Source of the DNA: Albugo candida
Lineage: Eukaryota; Oomycota; Peronosporomycetes; Albuginales; Albuginaceae
Direction: 5' to 3'
Assembly (NCBI GenBank): GCA_905220665.1
Contig: CAJNAR010000149.1
Span: 620,001-684,000 of the forward strand
Length of the DNA stretch: 64,000 bases
This document shows, one piece after another, positions 1-12,191 of the stretch. Under the pieces are notes generated by a model. It was not told where the DNA came from. It did no database searches and saw only the letters and a list, made by a program, of their open reading frames with translations. Position 1 is the first letter of the stretch. Each line of letters begins with the position of its first letter. The position numbers were made by a program, and so were the translations under genes.

Positions 1-205
1 GGAAAGACGCGGTCGCGAAAGCTGATATGCTAATATATCGATACTGACATTGTGGCACAATAGTATTTCGCGATCGACTGTAGGGCATTCAAAGATTGGG
101 TTTTATCTGAAATTATTTATCCAATATTGCATTGTTTAGATTATGTTTGCGACATTGTACATGCGCTTGGGCTGGCGTCAGGACAACGTGCGTCTCATCT
201 CCCAC
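1..205. other. Left edge / upstream of larB-like gene
   Basis: No gene is recognised here. The stretch presumably carries the promoter of the LarB-family gene that begins at position 206. Confidence 0.3.
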
Positions 206-1425
206 ATGCGCTTATATTCTATTTCTTCAAAGGAGCTCAGAAACATACTGGAAAATGTAAAAAGCGGTGCAGTACGTGCAAAAACCCTTCAATTCGGCCT
301 TCATTGAAAATAGCATGTGGGGTATCATCTTCAGCTGTCACCGGTAGAAGCAGCTGATTCTATTGCACACACGTACCAAAGCAAACCGTCATACGATTCC
401 GTCGAAAAATATGCGAAACTCGACAGAGACAGAAAGCAACGTACAGGGTTTCCTGAGGTTGTTTATGCCGAAGGAAAGAGCTACGCACAAATGGCCACGA
501 TCCTAGAGAATATGATGCGAAGGCCAGCGGAGCTTGTGATGGCCACTCGAGTGAACAAAATCGATGCACTACAGCTACTACGGCGACCTATTCTGCAGGT
601 TCGATCCGGCCACTATGACAAGGGCAAACCCGTGACTCGCTTCACGCATATTGAGTTTACTTTGCATGTCTTATCCAGAATCTTGAATATTATGAAACAG
701 CTCGCATTTTGAGTAATAAACCAACGGGAAACGCGTTGCGCAGACGACACGTATGATGTAGTATTTCTTAGTATAAGAATCTTGGTTTATGTGAGGATCT
801 GAATAGACTGGAAGCGTGAGTGTCTTGTGTGCTGGAACTTCGGATTTGCAAGTAGCGGAAGAAGCAGCTATCACCTTGGGTAAAGCGCTTGTATTGGACC
901 TATTTGAATGCTACGCAAGCCCGTGTATTTGTAAGTAGAAATTGGGGGGCATCGCGTCGAGCGTTCATATGATGTGGGCGTTGCTGGGATTCATCGACTT
1001 TTCCAAAATCTTGACAAAGTCAGTACCTCGAGTGTTGCGATATGTGTAGCAGGGATGGATGGTGCCCTGCCAAGCGTTTTGGTATGCTGCATGAGAGAAT
1101 AATCGTCTCGGTCATTGAGGAATTCTTGTTAGGGCGGCTTGATATCCATTCCAATCATTGCTGTGCCGACAAGCGTGGGGTAAGATTGTGCACAAAACAT
1201 TTTTCTAAGACTTCATCGCTGTTGCAAAGTTACGGCGCTGCCTTTGCAGGTCTGGCACCTCTTTTAACAATGCTCAATTCATGCTCGCCGGGAGTGAGTG
1301 TTGTCAATATTGATAATGGATTCGGTGCTGCCATTTGTGCAGGTGCGTTGACATTTTGACGTAGCTGCTTTCGTTGATATTTTTTATATGAAGATCGCAT
1401 GCTAAGACTCAGTAGCTCTGAGTAA
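206..1425 (+). CDS. larB: LarB-family protein (AIR carboxylase-like), seven exons
   Basis: In bacteria LarB carboxylates and hydrolyses nicotinic acid adenine dinucleotide in the first step of the nickel-pincer cofactor pathway; it is related to PurE. The spliced protein has about 270 residues, close to the family length. It carries [20 protein letters not shown], then [46 protein letters not shown] and [19 protein letters not shown], all in the expected order. The ATG at 206 opens an in-frame [14 protein letters not shown] segment typical of the family N-terminus. Exons are about 206-271, 335-631, 807-879, 939-1081, 1133-1179, 1230-1342 and 1394-1425. Every intron is GT-AG and restores frame, but the donor of intron 2 could be 599 instead of 632. 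The family and continuity are clear. Whether the eukaryotic protein makes the nickel cofactor is unknown, and no LarC or LarE partner lies in the window. Confidence 0.82.
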
Positions 1426-4400
1426 TTTGCGTATAGAGCCGAACCAAGCTTTAAGTGTCCTTTTGTTTGATTGCCTCGAGAATATCCCTCTGGGCCTAGA
1501 TACGGTACAATGCTCATGTGCTATGCAGTTCAGCAGGTAACATTCATCATTTATGAAATAAGATTCAATAGGCATTCATATTGCAGAGTCAATTGTCAGT
1601 TGCCTTTACGTCAGTGTTCACCTTCTGAGATTGTGTGTCACCAAAAGCGCGCTATGGTCTGTACCGTAAAAGTATACCACGCTATCTGAACCCTCTGCAT
1701 AGTGGAAAAACAGAGACATTGTCGGCGAGTGAGAAGATGCGGTGCGGTGCACAGCAGCTAGAGCTAAAATAAAGGTTACGGTTCCAGCTTTTCACTGTAC
1801 TCTTATACTGCAACCAGGCTTCTGAACGGAGCGTTTTGTGCGTGGATTTCGAATAAAGCCATCCTAGAGATGCGGAAGCTTTGTTATTCCGTCAACATCA
1901 CAGCATATAGCAACTCTTAGTCTCTTCTTTCGGTGTCTTTTTCCTGCAAATAGATTTTATGATGTCTTTGACTAGTGAAGCACCATACAAGCAAGCCATT
2001 CCACTCATTTTGAACACGTATCCCCTTCTAGTAACCCCTGCGTTCTGTTGCAATGCTGCTTATTCACTCGCAACCAAATCGATACTGAAAAACGCCCCAG
2101 CAAAGTACTAGCACTCGTAGCTTAGCCGACCCGTCTGTGTTGCCACTTGTTGTGAGCTTGCCCAGAATCTTGTCTGTTTCCACCCGAATTGTAGCACCTG
2201 CGACGATAGGCACCTGTTATTTTTACATAGAAAAATAAATTGCAGCAATCCCTCGTCAAACTTTGCGCAAGAAACGTTGCGCTTTGCTTTTTCTCTGAGC
2301 TCACATAGCCACATCTAAAAGGCCTTCTGGTACTCCCCATTCGTTCTTCTGCGTAGCACACGCGACCGCTTGAACGAGGCCTTCGCCCATGCATCCAGCT
2401 CCCGCCATGTGAGCTCTGCATGTGATTGATGATGCGCTCGTAATTTCGCCTTACGGGCATGTGCAAACCGCATGCGCAAGTATCGTGCTTGTTTATTGAT
2501 GCTTTACTATCTACAGCGATAGCGCTGCAGGGACGATGTTAAAAATGGATCGGCTGCAAGTGGAACGTCTGTGCATGGATCAATATCCTTCATTCTGAAA
2601 ATTTGTGTGGTACAGTTGAAGGTATCTGTAGCAGTGGAATTAGATCTACATGCCGTGTATAAATTCTAGGCGATCCTAAATGATCACTATGCAAATAGAA
2701 AACTTTAATGAAAAAATCTATGCCAGTTGACACAAAATGTCTTGATGCTGATAGTTCTTTGTTGCAGTTGTCTCATCCACCACAACATTGCCCTGTCTTG
2801 AGCCTGAAATAATTCTACGCCGTTCAGTAGGACAGGATAAAAGCACCTTTTCGAAAACGTACTTCCAATTGACTCGGATATTAGCTTTCTCAAAGTTTCA
2901 AAAAGTCACATATACTACTTCTCTACAAGGAGTGACCAAATCTTGTTCTGGTGAGATTTTGAAACTAGTGATGAATCGATCGCTCATTCATCTTCATGGT
3001 CAATTTTGGCAGAAAATGCTGCAAGTGATGTGCCAAGACTTTCAAGTATTTTCTTATCGCCACAAATTAATGCAGTCGGTCTTCACTTGCCTGGATCAGA
3101 TCGTGATTACATTTTATACTTCACCGTGATTGCCACGTAAGTGAAAGGTCACGATTCCTCTTTCTTTGCGGCCAAAATCGACCACTATGGATGGCCTCTG
3201 GTGGCTTACCATTGCCTGATTGCCTTCAAGATCGGAGGCTGTCGATATGGGAAGCTCCGCGATGTTGCGCTGCACTTTCACTCAAGGATTCATGTGACTC
3301 GATAAGATCAGCCAAAGTGATACTTCTCTATCCATCCATACTTTTTACGTCCATGTGACATACATACCACTTAGAACGTTTCTCTAGGGATTCTTCACAC
3401 ATCATCACACAAGGGTGATGACTCATATATTCATGCCATCACCAGTGTTAGTTGTAATGACAGAGTTGCCCGTCAGCATTATCAGACGCTACAAAGGTTG
3501 GTTGTTCTGAAGTGTCGATCTGAATCATAGGAATGTAGGAAGTAGCTTTGCTACTTCCAAAAATTGATTGAGTTGGCTGGCAGGTTCCGCAGTAGCCGGC
3601 AAACTCTGAAAGTAACCTGTGTGCTTTATGGGGAACTATAAGAAACGGCCAGAAGAGTTATGGTTGCAATAATCGTTCGTGCTTATAGTTGAAGATGGGA
3701 GCGTATTCGCCCTCGACAATGACGAAGTGAATTGCTCGGTCTTTCTACAAGAGTAAAGAAATCGAATGCGATCTAATGTGACTCCACTTACATGCAGTGT
3801 TTATCGTGAATACCGATATCGCACAAAATCACCCAAATTTGAGCGTTTAGAAAAAGTCAAAGATAGTTATCCGGAGGACAGGATGCTGGTGAAACCGACT
3901 CGTGTGCTGCAGACCTTTTTCATAGCTGATAAGAATGACACAGCTGAAGAAGTAATCTTTGTGCTTTATCAGCTGCCAGTACTTTACATATACGAAGCCA
4001 CTGAGTGATTTCGCCATGCGAGCTCTTAATACGTTCCGAAGTTGCGAGCGTTTATATCATCCCCGTTGCCTATAAAGTATCCGAGTCTTAGAATTTAGGT
4101 TGGTGAATGACTTTGCCTAATTTTTGAGCATTTGGAGATAGATATATTCAGCTACATGCATCTAATTTTGCCAAAAATCGAATCTTAGCTACTATTGACG
4201 CTGATGTCTGTGGGTTATACTACTCCGAATACGAGTTGAAAATGCACCAAGTATCACTATTCAATTATGCATATTACAAGGAGATAAACCTAGTTCAAAT
4301 TGCCAGACTTGCTACTGCTGCTGATCAGTCCTTTGTTATGCAAGGAGGAGAAGAAGAGCTTGTGGATGTAGAATCGGCCAGGTACGAGGTGATAATATTA

Positions 4401-5052
4401 CTGACGAAAACGCACTAATCCGTACTCTGAAAAGTGCCATTTTGCATATGCCGCAGCCAATTCGTTTCTTGTTATTAGTAGTTTGTTGAACATCAGTCAA
4501 ATATCTTTCCTTATTCGGGTACATTTGAAGAAACTCAGAAAGTTTGCTGGATCACTCATCATTAAATTTCGGATCTTGCAACATTGATAGAGTATGCTAC
4601 CTCGAGGGTATAAACGCGGAGAAACAACGGATCACTCACACTTCGTGAAGATCATGTGTTATATACTTCGACCATGATCCCGACGATTGTGAAGCAGTAT
4701 AGCTATGTATAATGGAATCGCATAAACAAAAACAAGCTATCGCTGTTGCGACTATAATAGGAGAAACGAACGTATATGTTACGGCCGGTATTTACAGAAA
4801 GACCAAATAGTGATCTGGAGCTATGTGCAGCTTTGATTGCGTTACGCGTGATCTTGCTGGTTCACGTAGACTTTGATACGTCAATATGGACGGATGCCCA
4901 CTGGCCGTAATTCGTAAATTATAATTGATTTTGAAATAGGACGCGATGGTACATGTCAATCATAAATTGAAGAACAATGGTGATGAGGTACATTTATATT
5001 GTACATTCTGACATTCAAAGTAACCAAGTCAATGATTAAAAGTGAAAATGTA
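1426..5052. other. Gene-poor region
   Basis: About 3.6 kb with no recognised gene. Open stretches at 2788-3129 and 3766-4008 are short and match nothing I know. An exon-like patch at about 4261-4392 encodes a peptide around INLVQIARLATAADQSFVMQ, which reads as protein-like but has no convincing partner exons. No tRNA or array repeat was seen. Confidence 0.4.
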
Positions 5053-5165
5053 GACAGCACTCGGAATTCCCCGGTGGTCACCCACCCGAGTACTACCCGA
5101 GCTCGAGGCTGCTTAATTTCGCAGAGCAGACGGGATTTGGCGCTTCCAGCTCAATTTTCGATCCC
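5053..5165 (-). rRNA. 5S rRNA-like element, 5' third divergent
   Basis: Read on the minus strand, the last ~85 nt follow 5S rRNA closely. AAATTAAGCAGCC sits at the box A position, GTAGTACTCGGGTGGGTGACC covers the loop E and box C region, and the 3' end is ACCGGGGAATTCCGAGTGCTG. The length, about 113 nt, is near the usual 118-120. The 5' strand (GGATCGAAAATTGAGCTGG) lacks the usual GACCATACC-type segment and does not pair with the 3' end to form helix I. This suggests a 5S pseudogene or a 5S-derived dispersed element rather than a working gene, although the internal promoter boxes look intact. It is isolated, with no other rRNA nearby. Confidence 0.6.
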
Positions 5166-5639
5166 TTTGAAACTCTGTGTGTCTCGATATTTTGATAATA
5201 CGTACCGCTTTGATTTTGCCGATTGTTGAAATCAGCGATTGCTATGACTGCAGAAAGATACATACCAGACAGGGGTCAAGTTTTCCTCCAACTTGCTTGT
5301 ATCTGTACACAATGGTCATTCCAATGCGATAATGCAGTCGCGTTTATTTGCTGAATAATTTATCGTTACCGTGTGAGCAACACCTCTAAATGGAAGTTGA
5401 GAAGGTGTACGAAACTGTACACATTTGCGCACTTGCTCGTGCTCCACGGATACCGTTGATTCATTTACTAACAAGTTTTTGTTTTCTTTGCCGCGTGCGT
5501 TACTTGTCTACCTGGCGATAACGAGCTGACGGATAAAGTGTACATTACTACTGTCGCAAATGATGACCTCCGATTATCGCACCAATGGGTGGCTACAATG
5601 ACTCGTCCAATAAGTTGAATCCTGCAATCTCATTGCTTG
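5166..5639. other. Intergenic, upstream of the DEAD-box gene
   Basis: No gene is recognised. It should contain the promoter of the helicase that starts at about 5640. Confidence 0.35.
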
Positions 5640-7266
5640 ATGCAATCTCTACTTCTGTCAAAGCTTCTCGGCCCCGCTACTTTATCGTTACGCTCCTCAA
5701 TCAATATTCGATGCATCGCTTCCAATCCTTCAACAAACTGTGCAAATTTTCGAGCGTTGGCGCTACACGAAGCACTCGTAAACAACCTCGAAAGGATAGG
5801 CATCACAATTCCGACGCAAATTCAGCAAAAGGTGAAATTCTAATGCCTTTCAATTCATTTTGCTGAAGTAATCAAATTCGCAAGCAGGCAATCCCAAAAA
5901 TTCTCGAAAACCGTGACGTCGTCATTGCTGCTGAGACTGGAAGCGGCAAAACGCTTAGTTATTTACTTCCTCTTGTGCAACAGTTACGACTGCATGGTCG
6001 TACGCAGAAACAGCCACAGAATTCTCCAGACTGCATCGTCTTAACCACTTCACAGGACCTTGTGAGGCAAATTCAAAGTGTTTTAACACATGTCGATGCC
6101 GACTTTGCGAAAAATCACACAGCTTATGTGTCGTCGATGAGCACGATATCAAGTGGCACCGACCATCCCTTGAGAATGGTTTTCTCCACACCGAGCGCAT
6201 TACTACGGGCATCCAAACCAAAAGACTTTGATTTCGTGCGTCATATAGTCGTTGATGAAGCTGATATGCTGTTGAGTGGTGGAGCTGAGAAAGATACAAA
6301 ATTACTGCTTGCAACGATTCGAAATCGGGCACGAGACAGCGGGTATACTTTTCAGTGTATATTCAGTGCAATATCCTTCCACCTTTTGAAAGCTTCCATT
6401 CGCTTGTTGAGCACTCAATATTCCTTGACTCTATTCTCTCTGTGCACGCCACGATATTAGACTACGGTAGACGTTCCGTGAAACAATATATTCAGCAGAA
6501 GCATCCCGATAGCGATTTCGTTGAAACCACAGTAAGTTTTCATATGCAGTTTCGAACCTCATGAGCTCACAATTGCCGAAGTATTTCCAGCAGCTTGTGC
6601 CACAGCTGAAGTCCTCAAACTACGATTTGGAGGAGTTTGCAAAATCACAGCCTGCAACATTTGAAGATCGATGTGCCTTGTTATGGGACATCTTGAAACA
6701 TTCGGTGGAGACTGCCCAACAACCGCAGATCTTAATTTTTGCAAACACCATACAGAGTGCAGAAGCCTTGCAAGAATTTCTGATCAATGAAAAAGAGTAT
6801 CATTGCTCTTTGCTGCATAAAAATGTCGATCCGTTCTCCCGCCGTCATATTGTCCATCAACTGACTCACAACGGCAGCAGCAATACAATTGTTCCTGTAG
6901 ATGCCCCAAAAACAATCATTTGCACTGATATCGCATCTCGTGGGCTCGATACACTAAGCGTCGGCCATGTGATTCAGTTTGAGTTTGCCAGAGATGCAAT
7001 CAGTTACATCCATCGTACTGGGCGAACTGCTCGAGCTGGTCATCCTGGAAAAGGTACTTGTACAAGCTTCATCTGCTTTTTCGGTTTCCACTAAGTTTAA
7101 ATTGCTGTCTGTAGTCTCAAATATCATCAGCCATGAAAATCGCATGTTAGTTGACAGAATGGACACCGCGATAGCGGAATCTCAATCAATGAGCCAAGCT
7201 TTTAGCCGCAAACGGAGCCTAAGGAAATCATACAGGAAGCAGAATCGCAACGATTCGAGTAACTGA
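5640..7266 (+). CDS. DEAD-box RNA helicase, probably mitochondrial (DDX28/RH39-like)
   Basis: This is an ATP-dependent RNA helicase. The first ~30 residues (MQSLLLSKLLGPATLSLRSS) are basic, hydroxylated and free of acidic residues, as in a mitochondrial targeting peptide. A Q-motif region (IGITIPTQIQQ) precedes motif I AAETGSGKTLSYLLPL, which matches the DDX28 style. Then come motif II VVDEADMLL, motif IV-like ILIFANTIQSAEAL, motif V TDIASRGLDT and motif VI HRTGRTARAGHPGKG. Clear introns are about 5832-5884 and 7054-7114; the C-terminal tail is basic. The splicing between about 6350 and 6620, around motif III (VHATILDYG) and the segment after it, could not be settled. DDX28 relatives assist mitochondrial large-subunit assembly, so that role is inferred. 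Confidence 0.8.
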
Positions 7267-7345
7267 TTGCATATTTTAATCCAGATGATCAAAAACCGCC
7301 ATGAATTCTCCATTTACTTCTGCGCACGTGCTCCTAATTTCTTAT

Positions 7346-9904
7346 TTAACCATGTTTCGGAATACTCGGTACATTGGATGCGTGTGGCGGGAATGCCAAC
7401 TGGAGACTGGGTTGAGAATGCGAAGAATCACTCGATTGGCATCGATGGCACTTGAGTTGAGGATGGTCAGGTTTTCGGAGCCGAAGCATCTCACACGATA
7501 TACAGGCGATATCTTGATCCTTTTCAGATTCTCTCATCGTTGGTACTTCAGCATTACATCCTGCTTGTGATTCGTTGCTCCTGGCATTTGGTGCATCCAT
7601 ATACGTATCAATAAATAAATTCGAAGTTCGATCCATCCAATCATGAGTTCGTTGTCGTTTCATCTCTCGTTTCACGCAACTGATTTTGGGATTGTAGTTG
7701 TTGTGCATCGAGTCTCGTGAGACGACATTTTGCGTCCGACTCGCTAATATATCTAACAAAAAGCTCATGGAGTCAGCGCAAGCTTCAGAATATGCTTCAT
7801 GCTGATCGACATGGCTTCCGCTTCCAATTTCTACATTGTCAATTGTAAATACCCAATGATGAAGCAATCCATGATAATACCAAACGTGTCGATCGCCAGC
7901 TATCGACGCTAAAGTAGGAAGCCTTTTCCAAAGTTGTTGGAATGCGACTGCTAAATAGATACTATACGGCTCATTTCGCCGAATATTCCTCATCACTAAA
8001 CTAGTTTCATTGATGACCGATTGCCACATTTCAGATTGACTCAAAAGCCTCTCGAGGACTTGCTTGTATAATGTCACGGTATTTCCACCTTCTATGCACA
8101 TCCACTTCCGGTCCCTGATTGTGACGAGCGCCTGGTTTCTTTCCATAACCACTTTCAAGTGAAATTGCCTGCAGACGTGTTCAGCACGCCTAATGTATTC
8201 CAGATAAAATTTCAATTTCCGGGGTTTCTTGGTCACATGCTTTACAGCGGCAACTCGTGACGATAACACGTCCGCAAAGACCACCAATAGAGAGTAAATG
8301 AAGTGATGGCGCCTGGAATATATAAATGAAGGAAGCTTTAATACATCTGGAATAAACGCTTGCGTATCAAATGAACTGTCAGATGCCCGGATGGATCCAT
8401 TTTTGCTCTTTGATTGTGCACCCACGCAATTCGATGAGGAAGCGTTCTCTTTGCTCATTTGGTCCCCTAAAGTGCTACTGTCCTGTCGTGTGATTTCTCT
8501 ATGCACTACTGACTTCATTGACGGACTCATCGATAGATCTTCATTGGCCATGTCATCCAGATCATCAGGTCTGGTAAGTTCTAGTGCATAACTTGCACAC
8601 CTGGGTGCTACATTCGTTTCTCTTCCGTGTTGCTCCGGCGGGATTTTGTTTGCCTCATCCTCCTGCCTTATTTCTTTCATTTGCAAGTCCTCTTGTTTAA
8701 GTGATATCAACTCGCTTTTGTTGGAGTATACCAGTCCATCAAGCCTGTAGCGGCCATGAAGATATTCACCCGCAGATATCGTGCGTACAGATTTGGTCAG
8801 TGAGGGTTCTGATCGAGTTGGGAGAACTTTTGTCGGCGCATTGCAACTCTTTTCTGACAGATTTGTCGGTGTAGCAGCTCCTAGAGTCCCTTTTTTGTGG
8901 ATTGCAGGCATAGCGTCGACGTCGTTGTTCAAAGATGTTTCAGCCGCTTTCTGCTGTTCATGCACAGTCTTTTCGTCTGCTGAATTGATATTTGATAGAG
9001 GTCCCATTTCAGGCTTCAAACCGTTTTCGTTGAATTTCATTTTTGTTGTGACCGTCGGCGACTTGGCTTTCGGTTCGATGGAAGTGCTAGAACTTGAGTG
9101 CAAAAGCTCTTTTACCGTAGAGATATTCTCCACGGCTGAGGCTGGTTGCCTTAAAGATGACAGGGTGTTTCGCAGAGCGGACATGCTTTTTCTACGACGT
9201 CTTTCTTCAGCAGTATTAAAATTCGATGATGAGATAGTTAGCCTATTGCCATTCTGAATATATCTCCCCCCTCCAACCGTTTTCGTATCGCCTTGTTTTT
9301 TCCCCAATGGAATCAGAAAATTTCCAGGCTCACGGGCTTCTATAGTCTTTTTCTTTCGGATTTTCTTCTCTGAAAATCTCGTAGTAGTATCTAAGGTCGT
9401 GCTTGTGCGTGCCTTCGGAGTCGATAGAGCGGAAGTGCCTTCCATATGTGATTTTATGGTCCGCTGTGATTTACTGTTCTTCGATTGAAAGTTTCTCATG
9501 CTAAACATTTCTTTTTTTGATCGTACGGAGGGCTTCATGACCGTCGACGATGCTTTTCTAACTCCTGTTCCATCACCGGTCACTGATTGCGGAGCATCTG
9601 AGCTGATTGATGAGCCTGTAGACGCCGTATTCTTTTTTTCTCCCTCTTTCGTAGTGGATTTCTTCAGAAACGACATGGCGGACCTGTTTTGCGTGCTTGC
9701 AAGCAGTAAACCACGTCGCATTTGACAGAAATCATTCGAACAGAAACGAGCCACGCTGTTTTGTAAGACTTGCTTACAAAATGCATTCTCGCAATAAAAT
9801 ATTCGCCCTTTCGTTCCTGATGCTTTTTTCTTGGCTGTATCGATTCGAGATGTCTTTCTACGGCGTCGTACAACACTAGAAGAGACCTTTATATTTCCGG
9901 ACAT
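7346..9904 (-). CDS. Unknown 852-residue protein with two cysteine clusters
   Basis: One uninterrupted frame runs from ATG at 9904. Residues 1-60 are basic and hold a Cys cluster C-x4-C-x11-C-x4-C (C38, C43, C55, C60). Residues ~65-530 are Ser/Thr/Lys-rich and look disordered. Residues ~530-730 form a predicted folded region rich in Trp, Tyr and His. Near the C-terminus CISCEMLRLRKPDHPQLKCHRC makes a CX2C-x14-CX2C zinc-ribbon-like motif. I recognise no family. Metal binding is inferred only from cysteine spacing. The gene converges on the helicase, leaving about 80 bp between their stop codons. Confidence 0.75.
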   Translation of the reverse strand: MSGNIKVSSSVVRRRRKTSRIDTAKKKASGTKGRIFYCENAFCKQVLQNSVARFCSNDFCQMRRGLLLASTQNRSAMSFLKKSTTKEGEKKNTASTGSSISSDAPQSVTGDGTGVRKASSTVMKPSVRSKKEMFSMRNFQSKNSKSQRTIKSHMEGTSALSTPKARTSTTLDTTTRFSEKKIRKKKTIEAREPGNFLIPLGKKQGDTKTVGGGRYIQNGNRLTISSSNFNTAEERRRRKSMSALRNTLSSLRQPASAVENISTVKELLHSSSSTSIEPKAKSPTVTTKMKFNENGLKPEMGPLSNINSADEKTVHEQQKAAETSLNNDVDAMPAIHKKGTLGAATPTNLSEKSCNAPTKVLPTRSEPSLTKSVRTISAGEYLHGRYRLDGLVYSNKSELISLKQEDLQMKEIRQEDEANKIPPEQHGRETNVAPRCASYALELTRPDDLDDMANEDLSMSPSMKSVVHREITRQDSSTLGDQMSKENASSSNCVGAQSKSKNGSIRASDSSFDTQAFIPDVLKLPSFIYSRRHHFIYSLLVVFADVLSSRVAAVKHVTKKPRKLKFYLEYIRRAEHVCRQFHLKVVMERNQALVTIRDRKWMCIEGGNTVTLYKQVLERLLSQSEMWQSVINETSLVMRNIRRNEPYSIYLAVAFQQLWKRLPTLASIAGDRHVWYYHGLLHHWVFTIDNVEIGSGSHVDQHEAYSEACADSMSFLLDILASRTQNVVSRDSMHNNYNPKISCVKREMKRQRTHDWMDRTSNLFIDTYMDAPNARSNESQAGCNAEVPTMRESEKDQDIACISCEMLRLRKPDHPQLKCHRCQSSDSSHSQPSLQLAFPPHASNVPSIPKHG

Positions 9905-10211
9905 CTTACGACATCAAAGACGAATCAGACGACAATCGAGTACTTTTCAACCAATCGAAATCGATGACGTAATGGAAGAGAAGTTGAAGCGATTGCTCAA
10001 GTCGTAAAATGAGTCTCAGAAAAAGAAGTAATGATGCTCTCCACATAGACAGGACGATTTCTGTATGGTGTTTACTAGCATGACCGAGAGATAACTTGTT
10101 TGAAAATAACTTGTTTGGCGCTCACATGGCGATGAGTAAAGGATGAGAATTTTGCAAGAAGGAAATGGCCTCCAAATCTATACATTAACGACTAAAAGCA
10201 CACTATAAAGA
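9905..10211. other. Intergenic between the unknown protein and the SNARE gene
   Basis: Promoter side of the unknown gene and 3' side of the syntaxin gene. No coding or repeat signal was seen. Confidence 0.3.
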
Positions 10212-11141
10212 TCACTTTCGACTGCTTGCACTGAATGAGATGACAGCGATAATAACTAACATCAATAATATTCCAATACCAATCATTTTAAATTTTGTAC
10301 ATTTGAACCAGCCGGTCTTCTTGTCAGCTTGACGAACATTTTCCAATGCACCCGCGACATTTTCTTTGACATTTTCTGTGTTTTCTTGAACGTCAACTGC
10401 AAGCGAGATACGTGAGCATTCATAAATATCAAAAACGCAACAGACAAAATACATCACATACCAACTGTCTCGCCTTGATCTTCAACTAGACCATCGATTT
10501 CTCGGAATGCGGCATTGACTTCACGCAGCTGATGATTGATGTGAACGATATCCTCTTCCCTTCTAGCCAAGTCTATGTATGTCATATAAGAAGTCAAGCA
10601 AAGGCTTAGAACCAAGAATTTGCGTCGAACCGTCTTCATCGTAAGTCGTGACGTTTGCTTGTGCGTATATCTGATCCTCATTATAATTTCCAAAGCCGAA
10701 TTTGGGTTTGATATCGACTTCACTAACACGTTCATACGAAGTCGATGATCGCCGAATGTGTTCGATGGTCTGCTGTTCGCTTGTGATAAGACGCTCACAC
10801 GTAGCTTCAAATGACTTTAATTGATTCTTGAAATCACTTGCGAGCTTATTGACCTGTGTCTTCCTTGAGCGCTCTTGAGATCCACCCTGACACGCTCGAT
10901 TGAGTTCTTGAATTCTCCGACTCAATTTGGTTGACATTTTATTTCCTTTATCGGTTAGTTCCTTAATCTGATTGTGATTGTCTCTTGAATCTTGCGGTGT
11001 GCCGAATAAGGACATTTTCTGAGCGATCGAACGTGTCACTTGATTGAAACTGCTTATTCCCTTGGAGCTTTCTTGAACGAGGCGATTATAACGCTCATCT
11101 GAATACGTAGGTGAGTCGGCGGAAACATATCGGTCACCCAT
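10212..11141 (-). CDS. Qa-SNARE, syntaxin-7/Pep12-like
   Basis: This is a membrane-anchored t-SNARE for fusion at endosomal or vacuolar membranes. The spliced protein is about 274 residues. The N-terminal part fits the Habc region (helices with IKELTDKGNKMSTKLSRRIQ). The SNARE motif starts at REEDIVHINHQLREVNAAF and has the zero-layer glutamine in VEDQGE. The C-terminus is one membrane span (IGIGILLMLVIIAVISF) followed by a few residues, the expected tail anchor. Exons on the minus strand are about 11141-10613, 10572-10462 and 10396-10212. The first intron is only 40 bp. The start is the ATG at 11141; the upstream in-frame TTG at 11174 was rejected. Assignment to the syntaxin 7/12/Pep12 group rests on overall resemblance. 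Confidence 0.85.
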
Positions 11142-11895
<754 letters not shown>

Positions 11896-12191
11896 GGGAG
11901 TGCTGTGCACGCATTGTATCATCTTGACCAAGTCGCTCGATTGATGCTGAAGTACAGCCAGAATTCTTGCATAAAAAAAAATATTTTTTCTTTATAAAGT
12001 ACTTGTTGTAGTTTTCGTACAATCACTCTGCTCTATTGCTTACATTGTTCTTACTTGCTCGTTTTGCGACGCAACCATCAGTCTGCACGCGTGTCATGAG
12101 CTTTAGTGCCCGTTCCATATACACAGGTTAGTGTCCCGTGATTGGCCCAAAGCCCTAATTAGTATCGCCGATACAATTAGCTTCACATAGA
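11896..12191. other. Intergenic, E2 to RGS-DENN gene
   Basis: Contains an A/T-rich stretch at about 11969-11998, likely part of the E2 3' end, and the promoter of the next gene. No other feature was seen. Confidence 0.3.

Noticed and set aside
4625..4650. AACAACGGATCACTC string resembling 5.8S rRNA
   Set aside because: Only about a dozen bases match and the surrounding sequence does not resemble 5.8S rRNA.
6540..6565. An 18-bp intron in the DEAD-box gene
   Set aside because: Too short for spliceosomal removal. A longer intron reaching about 6593 also keeps frame, but the junction was left open.
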